From Dreissena polymorpha (taxonomy: Eukaryota > Mollusca > Bivalvia > Myida > Dreissenidae), in contig NC_068361.1 in NCBI RefSeq assembly GCF_020536995.1, positions 106,980,882-107,044,881 on the forward strand: a stretch of DNA of 64,000 bases, in the 5' to 3' direction. Below the pieces are notes generated by a model that was not told where the DNA came from, did no database searches, and saw only the letters and a program-made list of their open reading frames with translations. Numbering within the stretch: the stretch's first letter is position 1; each line of letters opens with the position of its first letter. The translations under genes were made by a program, and so were the position numbers. Below, piece by piece: positions 34,701-45,060 of the stretch.

Positions 34701-35978
34701 GTGTACCTGTCATACTTCAAGAAGATCAGCTCTGATAACTGGGAGAGGGAATATCCTGCTGCCATACCCGTTGCATCGGCTGCATTTGTCGTCGGAGGCA
34801 TTTTGTAAGTTGACGAAAGTGTGGCAAGTTTGTTTAACTCTTTACCACTCATATACACATTTTGACCCTTTTTGAAGTCACTTAGAAAATGAAATTAAAT
34901 GAAATACATTTCTTGCTTAATTCAAGTTTTAAAAGCTTCATTTACAAAGATACTGATGAGCAGCAAACAGCATAGAACCTGAACAGAGTGAGAGTCGCAT
35001 GTTATACATTTTTATGTCCCCCACTATGGTAGTGGGGGACATATTGTTTTTGCCCTGTCTGTTGGTTGGTTGGTCTGTCTGTCTGTCTGTTTGCGCCAAC
35101 TTTAACATTTTGCAATAACTTTTGCTATATTGAAGATAGCAACTTCATATTTGGCATGCATGTGTATCTCATGAAGCTGCACATTTTGAGTGGTGAAAGG
35201 TCAAGGTCATCCTTCAAGGTCAGAGGTCAAATATATGTGGCCAAAATCGCTCATTTTATGAATACTTTTGCAATATTGAAGATAGCAACTTGATATTTGG
35301 CATGCATGTGTATCTCATGGAGCTGCAAATTTTAAGTGGTGAAAGGTCAAGGTCATCCTTCAAGGTCAGAGGTCAAATATATGTGGCCCAAATCGCTTAT
35401 TTTATGAATACTTTTGCGTTATTGAAGATAGCAACTTGATATTTGGCATGCATGTGTATCTCATGGAGCTGCACATTTTGAGTGGTGAAAGGTCAAGGTC
35501 AAGGTCATTCTTCAAGGTCAGAGGTCAAATATATGTGGCCCAATTCGCTTATTTTATGAATACTTTTGCGATATTGAAGATAGCAACTTGATATTTGGCA
35601 TGCATGTGTATCTCATGGAGCTGCACATTTTGAGTGGTGAAAGGTCAAGGTCAAGGTCATTCTTCAAGGTCAGAGGTCAAATATATGTGGCCCAATTCGC
35701 TTATTTTATGAATACTTTTGCGATATTGAAGATAGCAACTTGATATTGGGCATGCATGTGTATCTCATGGAGCTGCACATTTTGAGTGGTGAAAGGTCAA
35801 GGTCATCCTTCAAGGTCAAATATATGGGTCAAAATTGCGCATTTAATGTCACTTCTGCAATATTGAAGCTAGCAATTTTATATTTGAAATGCGTGTGTAT
35901 CTCAAGGAGCTGCACATTTCGAGTGGTTAAGGGTCAAGGTCAAGGTCATCCTACAAGGTCAAACATCATACAGGGGGA

Positions 35979-36011
<33 letters not shown>

Positions 36012-38910
36012 TTTGCTTCTGAGCAAGAAAGAGTTAAGTTGGACCAGGCTTAGTAGGTATTTTTACATTTACAAGTTCATTTCTTGGGTAGAAAAATTTC
36101 TCAGTGTGTATAGAGGTAGATCTTGTTTATGTTTCCTGTGGATTAAGGTTTATTATCTTTCCATAGGCATTACACCATCTGTGAAACATAGTTTGAATGT
36201 TATTATAAATGTAACTTTATTATGTAAATGTTCAACTGGCCTCTAATGAGATATATTAGCAAATGATAGAGCTGATAATTGTTGATTTCCATGTTAGATC
36301 ATATTTTCATTTCATGATTGGTCATATAGTTTATGTTAACCAGTGGCAAAGCCACACTTGAAATATTTTATCTTTTATGACCTCAATTAAAGTAATACAG
36401 TCTTACACCAATATCTTTTCCTAAAATGCTCATATCATTTAATACATTCTGACTTTCTTTTTTTTCTTTCAATTGAATTGAGCGTCATTACATTTAATGC
36501 ATATTTTGACTTTCTGTCTGTGGAAAACTTTAACCTTGGTTAAAGTTTTGCAATATTATATAACTTTTACAATATTGAAGATAGCAACTTGATATTTGGC
36601 ATGCATGTGTATCTCATGGAGCTGCACATTTTGAGTGGTGAAAGGTTAAGGTCATCCTTCAAGGTCAAAGGTCAAATATATGGCTTCAAAGCGGCATCAA
36701 AACTTTAACCTTGGTCATAACTTTTGCAATATTAAAGAAAGCAACTTTATATTTGGTATGCATGTGTATCTCATGGAGCTGCACATTTGAGAAGTGAAAG
36801 GTCAAGGTCATCCTTCAAGGTCAAAGGTCAAATTTATGGCTTCAAAGTGGCGCAATTGGGGGCATTGTGTTTCTGACAAACACATCTCTTGTTTTTGAAT
36901 GCATTTAAAATAGTCCCATGAAACACCAAGCCAGAGTGTTTTTATCAAACCTAATCATTTCATTTAAGTAATTGTGAAATTATCAGGTTATAATCTACTC
37001 ATTCAGCAACTTTGCACAAAATATAATAAAATGTCCTTTTTTGTCAATCAATTTGTTATAATTGTGCTTGGAAGAGAGAGTGTAGTTATGCTTATTATGC
37101 CCCCCTTCGAAGAAGAGGGATTATATTGCTTTGCACATGTCAGTCTGTCGGTCGGTCTGTCCACCAGGTGGTTTCCGGATGATAACTCAAGAACGCTTGG
37201 GCCTAGGATCATGAAACTTCATAGGTACATTGATCATCACTAGCAGATGACCCCTATTGATTTTGAGGTCACTAGGTAAAAGGTCAAGGTCACGGTGATC
37301 CGAAATAGTAAAATAGTTTCCGGATGATAACTCAAGAACGCTTAGGCCTAGGATCATGAAACTTGATAGGTAGATTGATCATGACTGGCAGATGACCCCT
37401 ATTGATTTTCAGGTCACTAGGTCAAAGGTCAAGATCACAGTGACCCTAAATAGTAAAATGGTTTCTGGATGATAACTCAAGAACGCTTATGCCTAGGATC
37501 ATGAAACTTTGTAGGTAGATTGATAATGGCTGGCAGATGACCCCTATTGATTGCCAGGTCACTAGGTCAAAGGTCAAGGTCACGGTGACCCGAAATAGTA
37601 AAATGGTTTCCGGATGATAACTCAAGAACGCTTATGCCTAGGATCATGAAACTTGATAGGTAGATTGATCATGACTCGCAGTTGACCCCTATTGATTTTC
37701 AGGTCACTATATCAAAGGTCAAGGTCACGGTGACCTGAAATAGTAAAATGGTTTCCGGATGATAACTCAAGAATGCTAATGGCTACGATCATGAAACTTC
37801 ATAGGTACATTGATGACGACTCGCAGATGACCCCTATTGATTTTGAGGTCAAAGGTCAAGGTCATGGTGACCTGAAATAGTAAACTGGTTTCCGGATGAT
37901 AACTCAAGAGCGCTTATGCCTAGGATCATGAAACTTCATAGGTACATTGATCATGACTCGCAGATGACCCCTATTTATTTTGAGGTCACTAGGTCAAAGG
38001 TCAAGTTCAGGGTGACCCGTAATAGTAAAATGGTTTTCGGATGATAACTAAAGAACGCTTATTCCTAGGATCATGAAACTTGATAGGTAGATTGATCATG
38101 ACTGGCAGATGACCCCTATTTATTTTCAGGTCACTAGGTCAAAGGTCACGGCGACCCGAAATAGTAAAATGGTTTCGGGATGATAACTCAAAAACGCTTA
38201 TGACTAGGATCATGAAACTTCATAGGTACATTGATCATGACTGGCAGATGACTCCTATTGATTTTCAGGTCACTAGGTCAAAGGTCAAGGTCACAGTGAC
38301 AAAAACATACTCACACAATGGCTGTCACTACAACGGAGAGCCCATATGGGGGGCATGCATGTTTTACAAACAGCCCTTGTTGAAGTATAATTTGCTCACA
38401 ATTCAGAATGACCAAGATGACATCCCTTATTAAATGTTCTTCTAGTAGCTCTATAAATATGTACTTCTTCTGTATATAGTTCAGCTTATGACAAAAGTTA
38501 AGATTCTCTGCTTCTGGTGCAGCTGAAGTTTTACTTTGTGTACACAAGTGTGATAAATGTGAATCGTAGTTAATGTACCAGGAAGGTACTGGTATACAAA
38601 ATAGACCTCTTTCTGATTAAGTGTCCATCAAATAAAACATATTAATGAAAGAAACGTCCTAAGTGGACTGGTGCAAAGGAATTTTGTAAAAATAATTTAT
38701 TTCAAATGTTGTTAGAAGTATGATTTTGTTAGTGTGAAATTAGAGTATTATTTTTGGAGACAAAATAACTGTAATATATGTTTATTTTTATTTGTTTGCT
38801 TCAGAATGACAGTAGGACTGTGGCCAGTATGGGGAATCTTCACTCCGTTAATTTTACTCATCTTGTTCATGGGCATCGTAGTGACTATAGCCATGTTACC
38901 CAACTTCTGA
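28746..38910 (+). CDS. TMEM128: TMEM128, four-pass transmembrane protein, complete 5-exon gene
   Basis: Exons 28746-28845, 32707-32837, 33185-33270, 34637-34804 and 38805-38910 join in phase to 591 nt, 196 aa plus TGA; the human protein is about 165 aa. The N-terminus (MATQTKSETSRQHEIHRRVQ) is hydrophilic. Four hydrophobic segments follow: CWLIAAMGVFYYTDFYLAL (about 80-98), GVILIGVNMGIGLFLIVYL (about 111-129), IPVASAAFVVGGILMTVGLW (about 150-169) and FTPLILLILFMGIVVTIAML (about 174-193). The block YPAAIPVASAAF...LWPVWGIFTPLILLILFMGIV aligns well with the C-terminal half of vertebrate TMEM128, which gives the identification. The molecular function is unknown in any species; an endomembrane location is likely. 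Introns 1 and 4 are packed with repeats. Nothing looks broken. Confidence 0.9.
29455..29700. repeat. Low-complexity tract with C run and short perfect hairpins
   Basis: A run of C residues (29,459-29,488) is followed by A/T runs and small palindromes: GGGGGAA..TTTTTCCCCCC, CCCCAAAAGGGG and GCCGCCGAATTTCGGCGGC. No coding content. Confidence 0.7.
29776..30699 (+). mobile_element. Family D element, about five monomers
   Basis: It starts TTTTTATGTCCCCCACTA, then GTCTGTCTGTTGGTCTGT. Monomers of about 170 bp carry AAGATAGCAACTTGATATTT, CTGCACATTTTGAGTGGTGA, AAGGTCAAGGTCA and AGGTCAGAGGTCA. It ends GGGGGACATTGTGTTTCACA, then AACGCATCTTGTTT. Confidence 0.85.
31090..32350. mobile_element. Inverted-repeat (foldback-like) element, about 1.25 kb
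   Basis: GGACAACTGTGTAATTTAAA (about 31,140) reappears inverted as TTTAAATTACACAGTTGTCC (about 32,285), with TTCCAACAG.ATGCAATTTAA outside it on both sides. Homology continues inward for at least 100 bp with gaps. No recognisable protein is encoded. Confidence 0.65.
33390..33690. repeat. Dispersed repeat N, TMEM128 intron 3
   Basis: Landmarks are TACTGATGAGCAGCAAACAG, CATAAAACCTGAACAGACTG and GCCATTTTCACTTTGCTTCT, with an internal stem between CAGCATAAAACC and GGTTGTATGCTG. Related copies lie at about 34,830-36,050 (split by a family D element) and, inverted, at 39,330-39,600. Confidence 0.7.
34460..34605. repeat. Foldback dispersed repeat (GGGACGACACTTT family)
   Basis: AGGGACGACACTTTCAGC and the inverted GCGGAAAGTGTCGTCCCC flank a central AT-rich piece. 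The outer part (AGTCTGCACAGGCTTATC) matches the family that carries the 32-bp minisatellite at 23.9 kb. It ends about 30 bp before TMEM128 exon 4. Confidence 0.75.
35008..36005 (+). mobile_element. Family D element, about five monomers, inserted in repeat N
   Basis: It starts TTTTTATGTCCCCCACTATG; the flank GTAGTGGGGGAC folds on the first stem. It ends GGGGGACATTGTGTTTCACA, then AACACATCTTGTTT, with the perfect hairpin GTGTTT-CAC-AAACAC. Repeat N sequence precedes it (GCAGCAAACAGCATAGAACC) and resumes after it (TTGCTTCTGAGCAAG), which fixes both ends closely. Confidence 0.85.
36515..36895 (+). mobile_element. Family D fragment, two divergent monomers
   Basis: Monomers with AAGATAGCAACTTGATATTT and CTGCACATTTGAGAAGTGAA end with GGGGGCATTGTGTTTCTGAC and CTCTTGTTTTTG. 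The 5' end is missing. Confidence 0.75.
37096..38381 (+). mobile_element. Family A element, eight or nine monomers, TMEM128 intron 4
   Basis: It starts TATGCCCCCCTTCGAAGAAG, then GTCTGTCGGTCGGTCTGTCC. Monomers of about 140 bp carry TTTCCGGATGATAACTCAAG, CCTAGGATCATGAAACTT and AGGTCAAAGGTCAAGGTCAC. It ends CCCATATGGGGGGCATGCAT, then GTTTTACAAACAGCCCTTGT T. It is the mirror-image copy of the element at 846-1,722 and carries more monomers. Confidence 0.9.
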
Positions 38911-40504
38911 ATAGAACCAATACGTGTTAGCTGGTTTCAGTTAAACGATGGTTTTCGGTTGGACCAATCGGTTGAAGAGGGACATCTTCCAATATTGTGA
39001 TATAAGATCATACGCATAGTGAAAAGAAAGGTTTTTGACGTGTACAAGTTTGAACAAAAGTGATTATAGTATACATATGTTTTATTCATTCAGTAAAATC
39101 AATCAATAAGGACATCTCTAATAATGTGATAATATTCAGGATGCAAAAAGTTTTGTATGATGTTGAAAGAGCTTACTTATTTCACTACCAGACTGCATAA
39201 TGAAACTGATCAACCTAATGTGTCTTTCATATATTCAGTGTTTTTAGACAGTTTTATAATGAACTACACATTCCATCTCTAATATTGTGAAAAATGCAGC
39301 ATGTTTTATATAGAAAGGTGTTTCAAAGGCTTTCAAAGCAAAATATTTATAATCCCTTTCCCCCATAAGAAGCAAAGTGAAAATGGCTTTTGCAACCATC
39401 ATAAAACCAGAACAGCCTGCGAGTAACTTGCAGTCTGTTAAGGTTTTATGCTGTTTGCTGCTCATCAGTATCTAAGAGATGACAAAGAAGCCTTTAAAAC
39501 TTTAATATAGTAGCAAACATCTTTAATTAAATTTAACTTAAATTAAACTTTGGGACTACAAATACATATCTAAGTGGTAATGGGTTAATAGACCAGTATT
39601 TTGTGTCATGTCATTGTGTAATCATTAGTGGAATGTATTACAGGAACCACAAAGAAATCTTCTAACAGATATGTGCAATGTTTTTCTAATGACTGTGATT
39701 TTTGCATTAAATCACAGCAGCATATTTCCATTAATAATTATTTTCAATTTTACTTTACATGTATTGTAGACCTATTGTAATAATGAATGATTTAAAGCTT
39801 TATACATGATTTGTAAATACATGCATAAAATGTGCAACTTATACAGGCTGTTCCCAAAAGTAAACGGATTATTGGGACTGAATGTTTTACAGTAACAGCA
39901 GTACAATGTATTGTGTGAAAGAGGTTCTAGTTAGTTGTTTAGTTTTTGTTTCAATAATATATTGCGTTTAAAAGCTGTTGCAATAATATTTATTAGCACC
40001 ATTTTTTTAATATTAAAATTATAAACTCTACATGTGTTTTCTTTCAAAAGCAAAAAGTAACATGTTGGTATAGTTTATGCTTGCATTTAAAACTGTACAG
40101 TAAGTTAGAAGTATGTCAGAAAATAGTATGCCAATTAATTCAGCAAATTAAAATTCATACAATAATATCTAGATACGTGTAAATAACAATATAAACAAAC
40201 TAACATGAAACAAATACAATAAATATGTTTTCTTTTCTGAGTAATAATAGCTCAGAATCTATTTCAGTCTGGTGCTGATCACATTTCGTTATCTTAACAT
40301 TTCATTTATCGTGGTGTGTGTATTTTGAAGTTTATGAGGTCCTTTCCTAGCCAGAGGCTGCATTATGTGAGGAACCAGAGTGTCCTAGCACTTCTACCTA
40401 ATTAACTTTCTAGACTCGTAAATGTTGGGATGATTGTTGAATTATAGTTGCAATTTCCAGTATTTCCTTGTTACTAAATCTTTTTTGTGGAAGACATTTA
40501 TAGG
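38911..40504 (+). other. TMEM128 3' UTR region and AT-rich flank
   Basis: No coding feature is supported. An inverted copy of repeat N lies at 39,330-39,600 (AGAAGCAAAGTGAAAATGGC). The remainder is AT-rich and unassigned. Confidence 0.5.
40219..40224 (+). terminator. Candidate TMEM128 poly(A) signal
   Basis: AATAAA followed within about 10 bp by a T-rich run (TGTTTTCTTTTCTG), about 1.3 kb past the TMEM128 stop codon. It would give a long 3' UTR that includes the dispersed repeat at 39.3-39.6 kb. Other AATAAA-like hexamers exist in this AT-rich tract, so the choice is tentative. Confidence 0.3.
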
Positions 40505-41848
40505 TCATCTATTTTAAAAAAAAAAAATATCAGCTATTGTCATCACCTTGGCATCGGCGTCCGGTAAAGTTTTGCGTTGAGTTCCACTTTTCTCATAAAG
40601 TATCAATGCTATTGCATTCAAACTTGGTACACTATCATGATGGGACTGGGCAGGCAAAGTTAGATAACTCTGGCATGCATTTTGAAAGAATTATGTGCCC
40701 TTTTTATATTTAGAAAATTGAAAAATTTTGTTAAGTTTTGTGTTTAGGTCCATTTTATTCCTTAAGTATCAAAGCTATTGCTTTCATACTTGCAACACTT
40801 ACTAACTATCATAAGGGGACTGTGCAGGCAAAGTAATGTAATTCTGACTGGAATTTTGACTGAATTATGTGCCCTTTTTATACTTAGAAAATTGAAAATT
40901 TGGTTAAGTTTTGTGTTTAGGTCCACTTTATTTCTAAAGTATCAAAGCTATTGCTTTCATACTTGCAACACTTACTAACTATCATAAGGGGACTGTATAG
41001 GCAAAATTATGTAACTCTGACTGACATTTTGACAGAATTATGGGCCCTTTACACTTAGAAAATTGAAAATTTGGTAAAGTTTTGTGTTTTGGTCCACTTT
41101 TCCCCTAAAGTATCATATATATTGCTTTCATGCTTGGAACACTGGCAAACTATCATAAAGGGACAGTAAAGGACAAGTTGCATAACTCTGGTTGTCATTT
41201 TTACGGAAATATGGCCCTTTTTTGACGTAGTTACTTTGAATATATGGTTACATTTTGTGTTTAGATCCACTTTACTTCTGAAGTATCAAGGCTATTGCTT
41301 TCAAACTTCAAATACTTTCATGCTATCATGAGGGAACTGTACCTTGCAAGTTGAATTTTACCTTGACCTTTGAATGACCTTGACTCTCAAGGTCAAATTA
41401 TTAAATGTTGATAAAATTGCCATAACTTCTTTATTTATGATTAGATTTGATTGATACTTGACAAAACAACACTTACCTGACATACCACAATAGACTTCAT
41501 CCCCCCCCCCCCCCCCCCCCGAATCCCCCCCTCAATTATTTTTTTTAAAGATCATCTAATAAATTACCACCACACCCTCACAAATATTTATTTTTATTAT
41601 TTTATTTTTGAAATACCGTCCAACCATCCCACCCAAGAATCCCCCCTCCCCCCCCCCCCCCCAAAAAAAAAAATGATTTTTTTTTTGCATTTTTGGAAGA
41701 TAATGTAATAAATGACCACACCCCCACACTATGCATCCCTCTCCACTCCGCCCTCCCTCCTTTGTGATTGAAATTGAGATAGTTCCCTTCACCTTTAAAA
41801 AGAAAAATAGATGAGCGGTCTGCACCCGCAAGGCGGTGCTCTTGTTCA
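40505..41848 (+). mobile_element. Family I element, about five 165-bp monomers and poly-C tracts
   Basis: Monomers carry AAAGTATCAAAGCTATTGCT, TTCATACTTGCAACACT and AATTATGTGCCCTTTTTATA. The right end reads TGCACCCGCAAGGCGGTGCT, then CTTGTTC, with a GC-rich hairpin before the CTTGTT terminus. TCATCTATTTT at 40,505 is complementary to AAAATAGATGA at 41,804. C runs of 15-22 nt occur near 41,502 and 41,645. Confidence 0.65.
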
Positions 41849-42285
41849 ATTTTTATGTGGTCTAGTGTCATTGAGTGAAGCCGAAAAAAACCTACCTGTC
41901 CAGCACCGTGACCACCAACCAAATTTTCATGCTTACGGGAACGGGAATAAAACCGGGGTGTTCTTGGTGAGAAGCAAGTGTACCAACCACTGTACTAGCC
42001 GGACAGCCTTAAAATAAAACATCCCTGAACAACTTAATAAACACACTTGGCATGAAGGGTGTTAACAATAAGCGCTAATCCTTACTATTCTACCACTATT
42101 CTACCTAAACTAAGTTAATGGTATCAGTACAGCTTTAATAGCCTTAATTAGCATTTTACAGGAAATGTCATGTGTCAGCTAAGTACACAGTGTAATGTAA
42201 CCCCTTTTGAGAAGTATCTGGAAGAAACTGTGATGTAAATAAGACACAGGATGTGTGCGTGGATTATGTTGGGTTTTAATGTCTT

Positions 42286-42621
42286 ATGCCTATGGTATTT
42301 CGGTTAAAACAACAGCTCAAGATCGCGATCAGCTTCACACGTAGATTTACAAGCAGCAGCACCACTCATGTGACTGGCCCTAAAAAAAAAGACATCCCAT
42401 GTTTTTCAGAGGAACATGGGGTCCAACATGACCCATTAGATCAAGGAGAACCCTATGTTGTCCATGAAGATCAAGAAGAAATACAAGAAATACAAAAACA
42501 TGGCAAAGAAGACAGACCTTTGGAATTTAAACGCAGCAGAGCTTCATCTGGAGTATGGGCACATGTTAAAGAACTGGTACAAGAATGTCAGGGATGTAAG
42601 ATAAGAAAAGAATATCGGTAA
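42286..42621 (+). CDS. Unassigned small reading frame, 111 aa, possibly mitochondrial
   Basis: I do not recognise this product. An in-frame TAA lies just upstream (42,277), so the frame opens at the tandem ATGs in MPMVFRLKQQ. The first 30 residues are basic, Ser/Thr-rich and lack acidic residues (LKIAISFTRRFTSSSTTHV), like a mitochondrial presequence. The rest is charged and soluble (EDQEEIQEIQKHGKEDRPLE), ending in CQGCKIRKEYR with a CxxC pair. The composition is unlike the Leu/Ile/Phe/Cys-rich translations of surrounding AT-rich DNA, which argues for real coding. It could be a single-exon gene, a retrocopy or an exon. No poly(A) signal or partner exon was identified. Confidence 0.4.
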   Translation: MPMVFRLKQQLKIAISFTRRFTSSSTTHVTGPKKKDIPCFSEEHGVQHDPLDQGEPYVVHEDQEEIQEIQKHGKEDRPLEFKRSRASSGVWAHVKELVQECQGCKIRKEYR

Positions 42622-42951
42622 CAAAAGGCTGAACTTCTTAACACAGAACTTTGTATTCCTGACGTCTCAAATAGTGAGAGGGAATGGCAGATAAGCATGA
42701 AGTTTTAGCATTAATTTATATTACTCCTGTCGGTTTTTATTACATTAAGGTATTTTTATCCTGTCAATTGCCATATTAACTGTTGGATAAAGGATTGTGG
42801 GATATACTGTGTGATATACGATTAGTTTACACGTAACCTGTGTATTGCCTATATCATACGTAGGAACAAATGAACTAACAAATGACGGTTTCTATTGAGT
42901 TTAATTGACGTTTTAATTTTTAAACCAAGACAAGAAAAGCTTAAATTAAAA

Positions 42952-43756
42952 AACAAGAGGGCCATGATGGCTCTGAATCGCTCACCTGAATCAACTTAAA
43001 TTCTATCAGGCCCATATACAATCCCAAGCCAGATTTCATTACTGTATACATTCTGACAATATTTCGTTAAGACGTAATGAAAACTGTGACCTCTTTCATC
43101 TACACAAGGTTTTACTAGAATCGGCCTGGTGACCTAATTTTTGACCACAGATGACCCATATACGATCCAAAATCAGATATCATTCTGACCATATTTATGA
43201 TTGGCTTAAAACTGTGACCTCTATTGTCTACACAAGGTTTTTCTATGATTTGACCTAGTGACCTAGTTTTTGACCCCAGATGACCCAAATACAATCCCAA
43301 CCCAGATTTCATCAAGATAAACATTCTGACCAAATTTCCTAAAGATTGGATGAAAACTGCGACCTCTATTTCTACACAAGGTTTTTCTATTATTTGACCT
43401 AGGGAACTAGTTTTTGACCCCAGATGACCCAAATACAATCCCAACCCAGATTTCATCAAGATAAACATTCTGATCAAATTTCATAAAGATTGGATGAAAA
43501 CTGTGACCTCTATTGTCTACACAAGGTTTTTCTATTATTTGACCTAGTGACCTATTTTTTTTACCCAGATGACCCAAATACAATCCCAACCCAGATTTCA
43601 TACAGATAAACGTTCTGACCAAATTTCATAAAGATTGGATGAAAACTGTGACCTCTACTGTCTACACAAACAAATTGTTGAAGGACACACGCACGCACAA
43701 CGGACGCCGGACATCACACGGTCACCATGTCACTTCGTCTCGGGTGAGCTAAAAAA
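42952..43756 (-). mobile_element. Family G element, about five 115-130-bp monomers
   Basis: The left end AAACAAGAGGGCCATGATGG includes the stem GCCAT-G-ATGGC, then CGCTCACCTGA. Monomers carry GACCTAGTTTTTGACCCCAG, CAATCCCAACCCAGATTTCA and TGGATGAAAACTGTGACCTC. It ends TCGTCTCGGGTGAGCTAAAA AA. GCTCACC and GGTGAGC are complementary. Confidence 0.8.
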
Positions 43757-44286
43757 TCACAAAATGGAAGCATCAGGATAAACATGCCGGTAATATATGG
43801 TTAATCTCCTGAATGGGGAAAGTTTATTGGGCTCAGCTCACTGGATAAATTCCTATGCTAGCAAAGTAAACTTTCCCCATTCAACACACTTACCACCTAT
43901 TCTCCGTAAGCCTATAAGTAATGCCATATAATTACAATGTGTTTCGCTAAAATGTGTTCCTGAATGTGCTCAATGACGCACACGGAAAACCAAGGAATAA
44001 ATATGGTTGTCCCTGGACTCTATACTGCAGCTGCATGAACCATACTGGATGCTGAAATTGTCCAGGATCAACACGGCAGTTTTGAACTGCCCTAAACTGC
44101 CATTTTGGCCTACCAGAGGACATTGCCAGACATACCAGCACATTCCGTATATGATCTGTGTTGATCTGGAATCTATATGGGCCTTTATATATCAGTAATT
44201 GAAGATGTATTTGTACATCAGATTGTATAAGACTAGTAGTTCTCCATATTATATATGCACGTTTTAAGCAGGGTTATCAATGTTTT
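43757..44286. repeat. Unassigned spacer with a 17-bp inverted repeat
   Basis: TGAATGGGGAAAGTTTA (43,810-43,826) and its exact complement TAAACTTTCCCCATTCA (43,867-43,883) flank a 40-bp loop. Nothing else is recognised. Confidence 0.7.
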
Positions 44287-45060
44287 ACAAGAGCTCTGCG
44301 GTCGGAGACGGATGCACCCCGAAACAGGGACTTGACACACGATTTATTGCAACAAAACTGACCATAAGAGTTAATGTAATCATATAAGTGTGACTGTTTG
44401 CACAGAATTATGCACTTTAATAGGCCCATTACTCAATCCTTTGAAGACATAATTAAGACAAACCAATTTAACTTTGAATGTTTCAATTACTTTCAACTTG
44501 TGACCCCAATTTGAATAGGGGTCATCTACTGTCAAAGGCCAATGCACATGTAAAGTATCAATCCAATCGGTCAATTCATTGACGAGTTACTGATCAGAAA
44601 AAGATTTTTACACTTATAAAGACCTTTGACCTAGTGACCCCAATTTCAATAGGGGTCATCTACTGTCCAAAGCCAATGCACATTATTGGGAAGTATCAAG
44701 CCAATCGGTGAATTAGTTGACAAGTTATTCATTGGGAACAATTTCACACTTAGTGTGACAGTGAATTTTGACCTGGTGCCCCCAATTTCAATAGGGGCTA
44801 TCTACTGTCCAACGCCAATGCACATGGAAATTATCAAGCCAATCAGTCCATCCGTTCACAAGTTATTGATATGAAACAGTTTTATCTCTTAGTGTGACAG
44901 TGATGTCGAGCTTTGACCTAATTACCCCAAGTTTCAATAGGAGTCATCTACTGGCAAATCCAATGCAAATGGGAAGTATCAAGCCAATTGGACTATCCGT
45001 TCACAAGTTATTTGATCGGAAACGAACTGTTCTACTGACGGTGTTCCGACTGACATCCAG
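44287..45060 (-). mobile_element. Family E element, four monomers, 3' end missing
   Basis: It starts ACAAGAGCTCTGCGGTCGGA, then GATGCACCCC. Monomers of about 150 bp carry CAATTTCAATAGGGGTCATC, TACTGTCC and AGTATCAAGCCAATCGG. It fades at CATCCAGCAAAACAATAATT without the usual GGGGGGCATA end. A fuller copy lies at 60,490-61,300. Confidence 0.75.

Noticed and set aside
39843-39885. Mariner-like terminal sequence CAGGCTGTTCCCAAAAGTAA
   Set aside because: I found no matching inverted partner nearby and no transposase, so no element is called.
41556-41922. Gly-rich minus-strand frames near 41.6-41.9 kb
   Set aside because: Produced by poly-C and poly-T runs at the family I end.
43115-43622. Repetitive minus-strand frames over family G
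   Set aside because: The translated repeat (MKSGLGLYLGHLGSK) is the monomer read in frame; the block is bounded by element ends.
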